Below are positions 1 through 6,576 of a stretch of 11,089 nt of DNA, piece by piece (positions within the stretch are counted from its first letter, which is position 1; every line of letters starts with the position of its first letter). The stretch comes from an uncultured Ruminococcus sp. (GTDB taxonomy: Bacteria; Bacillota; Clostridia; Oscillospirales; Acutalibacteraceae): NCBI GenBank assembly GCA_902773165.1, contig CACYDO010000143.1:1-11089 (forward strand), written 5' to 3'. Position numbers and translations under genes: made by a program. A model generated the notes under the pieces. That model was not told the origin of the DNA, made no database searches, and worked only from the letters and a program-made list of their open reading frames with translations.

Positions 1-57
1 CAGGCAGGCTGTCGCCTGTCAAGGGTGATGACGCAGCATTGCGGAAATTAGACCGAA
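1..57. repeat. Edge of a hairpin repeat, partial
   Basis: The window begins inside a small palindrome: CAGGC (5-9), loop TGTC (10-13), GCCTG (14-18), followed by TCAAGGG (19-25). The same core with the same TGTC loop lies in the middle of the 173-bp inverted repeat at 2231-2403, read on the other strand, so this is probably one arm of a related repeat cut by the window edge. The outer limit is uncertain. The segment ATTAGACCGAA (47-57) recurs beside the other repeat and may be flanking DNA rather than part of the element. An open frame crossing 3-86 has no recognisable protein similarity and overlaps the repeat, so it is not called as a gene. Confidence 0.45.
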
Positions 58-142
58 AAGATTTAAAGTGTTTTATTGAATTTTAGTATACCATTCTTCA
101 TCTGCCAGATTTCCGTAAGTCCATCGAAAATCACGCAGAAGT

Positions 143-2206
143 TTATTCCACACCTCTGTAATAAAGTCCTCTCGTCAGCTTTCCGTCAAGCTTCTTTCCG
201 CTCTTATATGCGTTCAGAATATCTGCGCATTCGCTTTTACTCTCATACGTAAATTGCAGCGAAATAAAATCGACTGACGAAAAATCATTCAGTTTATCGG
301 ATATTACAAGCGGATCTGTATTCAAAAGCTCCGTTGCTATGCCATCACACATTAACGTAAATTCATTTGATCTTCTGTCCGTGATAACGCTTCTGCCGCC
401 GCATTTTTCGCAGCCTGCGCCGTTTTTGTTCGGACAATTGCGCATTATCATAAGCGGAAGATGTCCGTAACCGACAACGCCGCGCTTTATGCCGCCGCCC
501 ATCGCGCTTATTTGCTTTGCCGTCAGCTCAATGGAAAGCTCCGTATCGGCAAGACCCATTTTCTCTATAAAATCAAGCGACTGCGTGTTGAATATATTCA
601 ACGAATATCCGCCGTGAACGGTAAGACCCGATCTGACCGCAAGCGCGGCTGTGCCTATATTTCCGCAAAGCACATCGGAAACACCGATTTCGGAAAGCTC
701 CCGAAGCTTACGTGAGATCTCATTTTCCCTTCCGAATATGACGCGCGGCACCTTTATACCTATATTAAATCCCTCCGAGATCAGCCTTTTTACAGATCCC
801 ATATCCGAGGAAACGGGAACATAAACGATCTCACAGGACTTGAATTCACCGGGGATATAGCAGTGCGAAAAGCTTGCACGAAATGTCTGTGCGCCGCTTC
901 CGGTGTATTTTTCGACCTTCGGAACGACTACGGAAATACGCTTGCGCTGCGGCGGCGCACTTAGCTTCACTGTCAGCTCTTCAACAGCCCGACGCCGCAG
1001 AGAATTCATTTCGGAAGCAGACAGAGTAAGCCCCTCCTCCGCTTCCATTTTTACGCTTTGCACATAAAACGCCGTACCGCCTGTTTTGCTCAGCTGCTTT
1101 TCTGCTCTTTGAGCTGTCAGCGGAACGCTTATTGCCTTTTCCGGCTCCGCCCCTGTTATTTTTACGGAGTATTCCCCGGAAGCTGCCGTAAGCTCGGACG
1201 GACTGCCGCTTTTTAAAACAAGAGAAAAGCTTACGGGGTTACTCTGTATCTCGTCCTTATACTGCGTGCGTATTTCAGACAGCAGGCGGTTCGTTGCCGC
1301 GGTAACGTCCTCTTTTGAGCGAGTTCCGAACATATCCTTTCCGCGTTTTGCAAGGTAATATCCGTCTGTAAATCCGCTTCTTGAAAAAACCGATCTCAGT
1401 CTTTCGGTCTGTTCGGCGTCCGGACTTCCATTTTCTAAAGCAGTCCGGCAAGCGGAAACGGCGGCTGAAACGTATTCGGGGCGCTTCATTCTGCCCTCTA
1501 TTTTCGCGCTTGTAACGCCGAGTGACGCAAGATCATCGAGCTGCTGTATTATAGAATTATCCTTCAGGCTCAGATCATGCCCCGTACCGCCCTTTACGGA
1601 AAACGGCAAACGGCATGGCTGAGCGCACCTGCCCCTGTTTCCGCTGCGTCCGCCGAGCATAGCCGACATATAGCACTGCCCCGAAACACACATGCACAGC
1701 GCGCCGTGAACGAAAACCTCCGTATCTACAGGGCAGCTGCTCACGACCTCGGCAATCTCTTTTCTGCTCATTTCTCTTGCAAGAACTACGCGGTCAAATC
1801 CTGCATTATAAAGGAAACGCGCTCCTTGAGGCGTATGAACGGTCATCTGCGTAGAAGCATGAAGCTCAGCTTCGGGACAAGCCTTTTTTATCAGCATTGC
1901 AAGCCCCAGGTCCTGAACGATAAACGCGTCTGCGCCTGCAAGATATGCTTTTACAGCTTCTTCCAGCGCCGCCGAGATCTCTGAATCGGATACAAGCGTA
2001 TTTATCGCCGCATGAAGCTTTACTCCGTGAAGACGGCAGTAAGCAAGCGCATTCGCAAGCTCCTCTTCGGAGAAATTATCCGCAAAGGCGCGTGCGCTGA
2101 ATTTTTGCAGTCCGACATAAACGGCGTCTGCGCCCGAGCGAACCGCTGCCGTGACCGTCTCCCGCGAACCGCAGGGCGCAAGTATTTCTATTTTATTGTT
2201 GTTCAT
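143..2206 (-). CDS. U32 family protein with DUF3656, RlhA-like (probable 23S rRNA hydroxylase)
   Basis: This 687-residue protein belongs to the peptidase U32 family, whose studied long members (E. coli RlhA, about 650 residues) hydroxylate a 23S rRNA cytidine rather than cut proteins. The N-terminal barrel opens with EILAPCGS and GADAVYVG (about 7-33). The U32 signature is complete at 163-181 (E163, F165, G168, C171, G176, C178, S181), followed by C194 and C198. A DUF3656-like region covers roughly 300-418. A C-terminal half contains a further cysteine set, C591, C599, C602 and C620, and ends in the typical TRGLYYRGVE. The cysteines fit Fe-S binding, known for this family. The ATG at 2206 is preceded by AAAGGAG (2214-2220) seven bases away. 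It is codirectional with zapA, a usual neighbour in Clostridia, but a terminator and a repeat element separate them. The rRNA target is inferred from family; tRNA hydroxylation (TrhP-like) is the main alternative. Confidence 0.9.
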   Translation of the reverse strand: MNNNKIEILAPCGSRETVTAAVRSGADAVYVGLQKFSARAFADNFSEEELANALAYCRLHGVKLHAAINTLVSDSEISAALEEAVKAYLAGADAFIVQDLGLAMLIKKACPEAELHASTQMTVHTPQGARFLYNAGFDRVVLAREMSRKEIAEVVSSCPVDTEVFVHGALCMCVSGQCYMSAMLGGRSGNRGRCAQPCRLPFSVKGGTGHDLSLKDNSIIQQLDDLASLGVTSAKIEGRMKRPEYVSAAVSACRTALENGSPDAEQTERLRSVFSRSGFTDGYYLAKRGKDMFGTRSKEDVTAATNRLLSEIRTQYKDEIQSNPVSFSLVLKSGSPSELTAASGEYSVKITGAEPEKAISVPLTAQRAEKQLSKTGGTAFYVQSVKMEAEEGLTLSASEMNSLRRRAVEELTVKLSAPPQRKRISVVVPKVEKYTGSGAQTFRASFSHCYIPGEFKSCEIVYVPVSSDMGSVKRLISEGFNIGIKVPRVIFGRENEISRKLRELSEIGVSDVLCGNIGTAALAVRSGLTVHGGYSLNIFNTQSLDFIEKMGLADTELSIELTAKQISAMGGGIKRGVVGYGHLPLMIMRNCPNKNGAGCEKCGGRSVITDRRSNEFTLMCDGIATELLNTDPLVISDKLNDFSSVDFISLQFTYESKSECADILNAYKSGKKLDGKLTRGLYYRGVE

Positions 2207-2213
2207 ACGGCAG

Positions 2214-2220
2214 CTCCTTT
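2214..2220 (-). promoter_or_regulatory. Ribosome binding site of the U32 gene
   Basis: AAAGGAG on the minus strand ends seven bases before the ATG at 2206 and fixes that start. No convincing -35/-10 pair was found between this site and the zapA terminator, so the gene's promoter is unplaced. Transcription may arise inside the repeat element or come from read-through of zapA. Confidence 0.7.
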
Positions 2221-2230
2221 ATATATCCTA

Positions 2231-2403
2231 AGGCAACACCGCACAAATACCGCCTGACGGCTTAGCACCAAATCTGCTTGCATATTTCCCGTCATAATGC
2301 ACAGAAATCCCTTGACATACGACAGTATGCCTGCGGAATTTCTGTACACTCTGACGAAAATCTGACTGCACATCTTTGGCACTATATCTGTGCGGTATTG
2401 CCT
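2231..2403. repeat. MITE-like 173-bp inverted-repeat element
   Basis: The ends are near-perfect inverted repeats: 2231-2249 begins AGGCAACACCGCAC and 2385-2403, read on the other strand, begins AGGCAATACCGCAC; 17 of 19 bases match. The arms keep pairing inward, for example CGTCA plus TGCACAGAAAT on the left against CGTCA plus TGTACAGAAAT on the right, down to a terminal hairpin CATAC-GACA-GTATG at 2316-2329. The whole element can therefore fold into one long imperfect hairpin. It contains no transposase or believable gene, and sits between the zapA terminator and the U32 gene. No clear target-site duplication was seen. It could be a non-autonomous transposable element or a structured intergenic repeat of the REP/BIME kind. 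The parent element is not recognised. Confidence 0.75.
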
Positions 2404-2453
2404 AAAAAATAATATTAGACCGAAGCGCAAAACTCCCGTTTTGCACCTCGGTC
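2404..2453 (-). terminator. Rho-independent terminator of zapA
   Basis: A hairpin at 2418-2453 pairs GACCGA and GCAAAAC with GTTTTGC and TCGGTC around a four-base loop, with small internal mismatches. On the minus strand it is followed by TAATATTATTTTTT. It starts 16 bases after the zapA stop. The last Ts run directly into the end of the MITE-like repeat, so the element was inserted at, or forms part of, the terminator tail. Confidence 0.85.
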
Positions 2454-2468
2454 GGATCAGAACAATAC

Positions 2469-3104
2469 TCAGTCATCTTCAAAAGATTTTTCTTCGAAAA
2501 AGCTCATAATATCTGCTGCTGCGTCGGCGCTTTCAGAGTCATCGTCCTCGCTGAAAAAGCCCTTTACCGGCGCCGGTTCCGGCTTATTTCCTTTTTTTTT
2601 GCCCTTGGAGCCGGTTTTTTTGCGTGCAAAGCCGGCTTCCTTCTCAAAAGAAGCTTTAACGGGCTTTTCTGCTTTCTCGGTTCTCTCATCAGCTTCCGTC
2701 TTAACAAGCTCTGGCGCAGGCATTAAAGGCGCGGCATATACAGGCTCCTGCTCCCGTTCTTTGACAGAAGAAAGGCGCTCGCGCAGCTTTTCGTTTTCGG
2801 CTTTGAGAAGCTCGTTTTCCTTCTTTGCCTCTTCAAGCTGACTGCGCGTAAAGCTCGAATCCTTTAGATAATCCTTTATCTGACCTCTCATCGCTGTACC
2901 GTCGCCGATTGATTTCATATAACGGTCGCAGTAATCCATAGCTACGAACAGCGCTACCTCGGTCATATTTCGCGTAGGCATATTGTCAGAAAGCGTCTTT
3001 ATGTTGCGCTCTACCCTCTGCGCTACGCTGTCAATGTAAGATTTATCATCGTCCGAAGTGAGCGTCAGGTTATAATTCAAAATTCGTATAGTGTGCTTTG
3101 CCAC
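2469..3104 (-). CDS. zapA: Cell division protein ZapA-like, with long C-terminal tail
   Basis: ZapA binds FtsZ and bundles its filaments at the division ring in the cytoplasm. The first 80 or so residues (KHTIRILNYNLTLTSDDDKS, then a helix with VAQRVERNI and MTEVALFVAMDYCDRYMK) match the ZapA pattern of a small sheet domain followed by a long helix. Residues about 86-118 are a charged coiled coil (EEAKKENELLKAENEKLRER). The rest is low-complexity: a Lys-rich stretch near 161-173 and a very acidic end with DDDSESAD and FFEEKSFEDD. At 211 residues it is about twice the usual ZapA length. I chose GTG 3104, 11 bases after AGGG (3116-3119); GTG 3113 is possible but too close to that site. The frame is open to ATG 3362, but that extension runs through the promoter at 3159-3187 and is not ZapA-like. 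Confidence 0.85.
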   Translation of the reverse strand: MAKHTIRILNYNLTLTSDDDKSYIDSVAQRVERNIKTLSDNMPTRNMTEVALFVAMDYCDRYMKSIGDGTAMRGQIKDYLKDSSFTRSQLEEAKKENELLKAENEKLRERLSSVKEREQEPVYAAPLMPAPELVKTEADERTEKAEKPVKASFEKEAGFARKKTGSKGKKKGNKPEPAPVKGFFSEDDDSESADAAADIMSFFEEKSFEDD

Positions 3105-3158
3105 AATGTTCACATCCCTTTTGTTGATTTTTGTTGAATTTTGTATACTTTCCTTATT

Positions 3159-3187
3159 ATTATACATCAACACAGCAAGAATTACAA
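3159..3187 (-). promoter_or_regulatory. Sigma-A promoter of zapA
   Basis: On the minus strand TTGTAA (3182-3187) is separated by exactly 17 bases from a perfect TATAAT (3159-3164). Transcription would begin near 3152, giving a leader of about 48 nt to GTG 3104. Its position rules out upstream ATG starts for zapA, one of which overlaps the -10 box itself. Confidence 0.8.
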
Positions 3188-3390
3188 GTTGTAAAATGAT
3201 CTTATGACAAAACTGTATTAAATTCCCCATATTCCGATCACGATCGCCATAAGCGCAGAAGGATCTTCGGTCAAACGTAAATGCGGTGAGCTTTCTGACA
3301 CAATGACACGGATTCCGCATTGAGAAGCTCAGCAAATACAAGCGGCGGCAGCATAAATCCATTCCCCGGTAAAATTTTTATTTTTAAGTA
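3188..3390. other. Intergenic region between zapA and sufC promoters
   Basis: About 200 bases between the divergent zapA and sufC promoters. The minus frame stays open here but shows no known protein pattern and no good ribosome site. The end nearest sufC (3371-3388) is an A/T tract directly upstream of the sufC -35 and could act as an UP element. No RNA gene, riboswitch or repeat was recognised. Confidence 0.5.
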
Positions 3391-3419
3391 TAGACTTAAT
3401 CGGCATGTTGTGATAATAT
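3391..3419 (+). promoter_or_regulatory. Probable sigma-A promoter of sufCB
   Basis: TAGACT (3391-3396) and TAATAT (3414-3419) are 17 bases apart and lie behind an A/T-rich tract (3371-3388) that may serve as an UP element. Transcription would start near 3426, leaving a leader of about 160 nt before sufC. The leader contains small hairpins (GATAT/ATATC at 3443-3456, GAAGC/GCTTC at 3505-3517) but no riboswitch that I recognise. No binding site for an Fe-S regulator was identified. Confidence 0.6.
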
Positions 3420-3586
3420 AGAATGGCGGCGTTTATTTTTCGGATATGCTCATATCGCGCAGCTGATCTGACAAAAATAACGTATAGGAAGAATTGTGTT
3501 TAATGAAGCACCGCTTCCGTGATACAGCCATAAAAATACCCACCGTTATAAAGAATCATAATCATGAGATAAGGAGTGTATCGGTT

Positions 3587-4333
3587 GTGCTGGAATTACA
3601 GGACATATATTTCAACGTAAAAGCAGACGATGCAAAAAAAGAGATAATAAACGGTATCAGTCTTACGATACCCGACGATAAGCTTGTTGTTATTACCGGG
3701 CCGAACGGCGGCGGCAAGAGCACGCTTGCAAGGCTCATCGCAGGCATTGAAAAGCCCACATCGGGCAGAATAATACTTCACGGCGAGGACATCACAGAAA
3801 TGTCGATAACCGACCGTGCAAAAAAGGGCATCGGCTTTGCCTTTCAGCAGCCCGTAAAATTCAAGGGCATTCAGGTTTTTGACCTTATCCGCCTTGCTTC
3901 CGGCAAGAGAATATCGGTGTCGGAAGCCTGTACCTATCTTTCGGCGGTAGGACTTTGCGCAAGAGATTACATCAACCGCGAGGTCAACGGCAGTCTGTCG
4001 GGCGGCGAGCTTAAAAGGATCGAGATCGCGACCGTTCTTGCCAAAGGCTCGGTGCTCTCGGTATTTGACGAACCGGAAGCAGGCATAGATCTGTGGAGCT
4101 TCCAGAATCTCATTGAGGTTTTTGAGAGCATGAGAAAGAACATCAAGGGCAGCTCGATACTCATTATCTCTCATCAGGAGAGAATTCTGAATATCGCCGA
4201 CGAGATCATTGTTTTAAAGGACGGCAAGCTCACGGCTCAGGGCAGCAAGGAAGAGATGATGCCGCAGCTCACAGGTACGTCGTCGGCTGTAAGAGAGTGC
4301 TCGATGCTCAGCGGCGCAAAGGAGGTCAGATAA
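3587..4333 (+). CDS. sufC: Fe-S cluster assembly ATPase SufC (SmsC-like)
   Basis: This cytoplasmic ABC-type ATPase powers the SufB-type scaffold on which iron-sulphur clusters are built. The 248-residue protein has the full nucleotide-binding set: Walker A GPNGGGKST (38-46), Q-loop within FAFQQP (84-89), signature LSGGE (137-141), Walker B ending FDEPEAGID (160-168) and H-loop H196. FDEPEAGIDLW is typical of SufC. I chose GTG 3587, ten bases after AAGGAG (3571-3576), because the conserved fold begins at MLELQDIYF. The frame is open upstream to ATG 3503 (after AGGAAG) and TTG 3494, which would add a basic extension of about 28-31 residues not seen in the family. The stop lies one base before sufB, and the sufB ribosome site is inside the last codons, so the two are probably translationally coupled. 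Confidence 0.93.
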   Translation: MLELQDIYFNVKADDAKKEIINGISLTIPDDKLVVITGPNGGGKSTLARLIAGIEKPTSGRIILHGEDITEMSITDRAKKGIGFAFQQPVKFKGIQVFDLIRLASGKRISVSEACTYLSAVGLCARDYINREVNGSLSGGELKRIEIATVLAKGSVLSVFDEPEAGIDLWSFQNLIEVFESMRKNIKGSSILIISHQERILNIADEIIVLKDGKLTAQGSKEEMMPQLTGTSSAVRECSMLSGAKEVR

Positions 4334-4334
4334 G

Positions 4335-5261
4335 ATGATCCAGATAGACGAGATACAGAAAAGGCTGCTCAAAGAGGTAGCAGACCTTCATCAGGTGCCG
4401 GAGGGCGCTTACAACATACGTTCAAACGGCAAGGCTATCGGCAGAGCTTCTACTGCAAATATCGACATAATCCCGAAGGAAAACGGCAGCGGCATAGATA
4501 TCCGCATCAAGCCGGGTACGAAGAACGAAAGCGTTCATATCCCCGTTGTAATGTCGCAGAGCGGTCTTAAAGAGCTTGTTTACAACGATTTTTACATTGG
4601 CGAGGGCGCGGACGTTGTGATCGTTGCAGGCTGCGGCATCGACAACTGCGGTCCGGAGGATTCCGAACACGACGGAATTCACCGCTTCTACGTAGGCCGC
4701 GGCGCGAACGTGAAGTACGTTGAGAAGCACTACGGCTCGGGTCACGGCACGGGCAAGCGCATTTTAAACCCCGGCACAGAGGTTTATATGGAGGAAGACA
4801 GCTCCATGGAGATGGAGATGGTTCAGATAAAGGGCGTTGACGACACCAACCGCACCACAAAGGCGGAGCTTGCAAATGGCGCAAGGCTCGTTGTGCGCGA
4901 AAGGCTCATGACGCACGGCGAACAGACGGCAATAAGCACCTATCTTGTAGACCTCAACGGCGACGGCTCCAGCGCCGACGTAGTTTCACGTTCCGTTGCA
5001 AGAGATACGTCATACCAGAAGTTTGACGCAAAGCTTGTGGGCAACGCGGCATGTTCGGGTCACACGGAGTGCGACTCCATCATAATGGACAAGGGCAGGA
5101 TACTTGCCGTTCCCGGGCTTGAAGCGAACTCCGTAGACGCGGCGCTCGTTCATGAAGCTGCCATCGGAAAGATCGCCGGCGATCAGATAATCAAGCTCAT
5201 GACCCTCGGTCTTACCGAAGCGGAAGCCGAGGAGCAGATAATCAACGGATTTTTAAAATAA
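4335..5261 (+). CDS. sufB: SufB/SufD family Fe-S scaffold (SmsB-like)
   Basis: This is the scaffold partner of SufC. The 308-residue protein has the right-handed beta-helix type core and a diagnostic C-terminal end, LVHEAAIGKIAGDQ (271-284) followed by LGLTEAEAEEQIINGFL, shared by SufB and SufD. It is shorter than E. coli SufB (about 495 residues) and matches the compact SufB-like proteins that occur with SufC alone in archaea and anaerobic bacteria (SMS, the SUF-like minimal system). Candidate cluster ligands or sulphur carriers are C246 in HTECDS, C100 and C105 in AGCGIDNCG, and H273/E274. Alignment of C246 with the catalytic cysteine of E. coli SufB is inferred from spacing only. ATG 4335 follows AAAGGAGGT (4318-4326). 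No sufS, sufU or sufD adjoins it; the operon ends in the terminator at 5288-5329. Confidence 0.92.
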   Translation: MIQIDEIQKRLLKEVADLHQVPEGAYNIRSNGKAIGRASTANIDIIPKENGSGIDIRIKPGTKNESVHIPVVMSQSGLKELVYNDFYIGEGADVVIVAGCGIDNCGPEDSEHDGIHRFYVGRGANVKYVEKHYGSGHGTGKRILNPGTEVYMEEDSSMEMEMVQIKGVDDTNRTTKAELANGARLVVRERLMTHGEQTAISTYLVDLNGDGSSADVVSRSVARDTSYQKFDAKLVGNAACSGHTECDSIIMDKGRILAVPGLEANSVDAALVHEAAIGKIAGDQIIKLMTLGLTEAEAEEQIINGFLK

Positions 5262-5287
5262 CCGCCGCTGCGCGGATACAATTAAAG

Positions 5288-5329
5288 ACCGGGCTGTCGC
5301 TTTTTCGCGGCAGCCCGGTTTGTGTTGTT
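5288..5329 (+). terminator. Terminator of sufCB, shared with the converging operon
   Basis: A strong GC-rich hairpin pairs ACCGGGCTG (5288-5296) with CAGCCCGGT (5311-5319) and continues through CGC/GCG to a TTTTTC loop. On the plus strand it is followed by TTTGTGTTGTT. It lies 26 bases after sufB and 18 bases beyond the stop of the gene on the other strand. Read from the minus strand it is followed only by CTTTAATTG, so it should be weaker in that direction. Confidence 0.88.
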
Positions 5330-5346
5330 CCGGTATGTTTTTTATA

Positions 5347-6576
5347 CTACTCTATCACGATGATGTCCTTCAAAATATAGTGGAAGGTAGGCGCAGAGCC
5401 ATTTTCACATTCGCGGTATTCGGTGCTCAGCGTGAGCGTATCGTTGGGGTCGTCGGGCGAAACTCCGGTGTAGTCGCCGTAGAATACGTGAACGCTTCCG
5501 TTTTCAAAGCCTGTTATCGTCCGGTTAAGCACCTCGTCGCTTTCTTCGGCTGCGATAACGTGGTTAGGCTCCATCATCTTCACCCAGCCGCGGTCAAATC
5601 CGGCGCTTACGTCCTGCCCGTGCGTGCTGCCGACAACGACATCTTCAATGGACTTATCCTTAAAAACAGCGCTGACTGCCGCGCAGATGTAGGGCGACCA
5701 GTCGGAACGCATTCCGATAAGCGACGTATTCGGAGCTGCGCTGAGCATATCCATATTGCAGCCCACATGAAATACGGGGTGTGACAGATCTGCCTTTTCG
5801 CATGCTTCGGCAGGCGCGGCGGTGTCGGTGTTTTGCGAGATTATAACGCAGCCCTCGTTTATCAGCCCTTCGGAAGACTTCAACGCTTCACGGTAGCCCG
5901 AGATGCTGCTCGTATACTTCACACGCATTCTGGCACTCGGACACTGAGAACGCGCGCCGAGCAGAAATGCCGTATACGCCGAAATAGTTTCCGCGTCCGA
6001 CTGTTCGCCGATGTAGCCTATCCATGCGCCGTCGTCTGAGATCTTTCCGTCGGAAATAAGCTTCTGCATTTTAAGCCCGGCAACACACCCTGCGGCGTAC
6101 CAGCCCTCGTGTATTTTGCTTGCAAACGTGTGGTAATTGTTAAAAACAGGTAATTCATTTGCGTTTGTGCCGCCAATCTGGCAGAATTCAACGTCGGGAT
6201 TTTTCTGAGCCGTCTGCTTCATCACTTCGCCGTATTCCCGTCCGTTTGAAAAAATAATATCGCAGCCGCTGCTTACGAGCAAATCCAAAGCCTCTGCGGC
6301 GTGGTCGGGAGGTACGTTTTTATCATACGTAACCGTAACGCGGCTGCCGAATTCGGCGGTGAGATCGTCCTCTATGCGCATAAGATTTTCGCTGTAGGGC
6401 GTACTTTCGTCGCCTATGCAAAGCATACCTACCTTTACGTGATCACGCTCATGCACAACTCCGATCCCCTGGAAATGAAGCAGATAAAAGATCAGTATAG
6501 TGAGCAGCGCGGTAATAAACGCCGCAGGTATTTTATTCTTCTCATTTACCATTCTTTTCGTCACCCGCGCTTTCAT
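5347..6576 (-). CDS. BMP family (PnrA/Med-like) ligand-binding protein with N-terminal membrane anchor
   Basis: The 409-residue protein has the periplasmic-binding fold of the basic membrane protein family, whose studied members bind purine nucleosides. Landmarks are KVGMLCIGD (48-56), the first strand; EGWYAAGCVAGLK (157-169), matching the family's E-x-x-Y-x-A-G-x-x-A-G; IGYIGEQ (186-192); SQNTDTAAP (247-255); and VGCNMDM (271-277). Residues about 16-34 form one hydrophobic helix with no cysteine after it, so this is a signal anchor rather than a lipoprotein signal. A tail of 35-40 residues (after about 370) looks additional. ATG 6576 overlaps the upstream receptor gene by 35 bases behind a weak, distant AAGGA; ATG 6552 (Met9) overlaps by 11 bases and is also possible. 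Neither has a strong ribosome site, suggesting coupled translation. No ABC transporter genes adjoin it, so a sensory role is more likely than uptake. The ligand is not proven. Confidence 0.85.
   Translation of the reverse strand: MKARVTKRMVNEKNKIPAAFITALLTILIFYLLHFQGIGVVHERDHVKVGMLCIGDESTPYSENLMRIEDDLTAEFGSRVTVTYDKNVPPDHAAEALDLLVSSGCDIIFSNGREYGEVMKQTAQKNPDVEFCQIGGTNANELPVFNNYHTFASKIHEGWYAAGCVAGLKMQKLISDGKISDDGAWIGYIGEQSDAETISAYTAFLLGARSQCPSARMRVKYTSSISGYREALKSSEGLINEGCVIISQNTDTAAPAEACEKADLSHPVFHVGCNMDMLSAAPNTSLIGMRSDWSPYICAAVSAVFKDKSIEDVVVGSTHGQDVSAGFDRGWVKMMEPNHVIAAEESDEVLNRTITGFENGSVHVFYGDYTGVSPDDPNDTLTLSTEYRECENGSAPTFHYILKDIIVIE

Noticed and set aside
3..86. Possible C-terminal end of a plus-strand gene entering from the left
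   Set aside because: The 27 codons overlap a hairpin repeat and match no known protein end; too short to support.
1577..1984. A 135-codon open frame on the plus strand
   Set aside because: It is antisense to the conserved U32 signature region and has no recognisable domain.
2312..2340. TTGACA at the centre of the repeat as a -35 box
   Set aside because: No -10-like sequence occurs at a proper distance (GGAATT at 17 bases); the hexamer belongs to the hairpin flank.
2203..2430. A 75-codon frame across the inverted-repeat element
   Set aside because: It is made almost entirely of repeat sequence and has no ribosome site or protein similarity.
3105..3362. Longer zapA starting at ATG 3362 (297 residues)
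   Set aside because: The additional N-terminus is unlike ZapA, has no ribosome site, and includes the strong promoter at 3159-3187.
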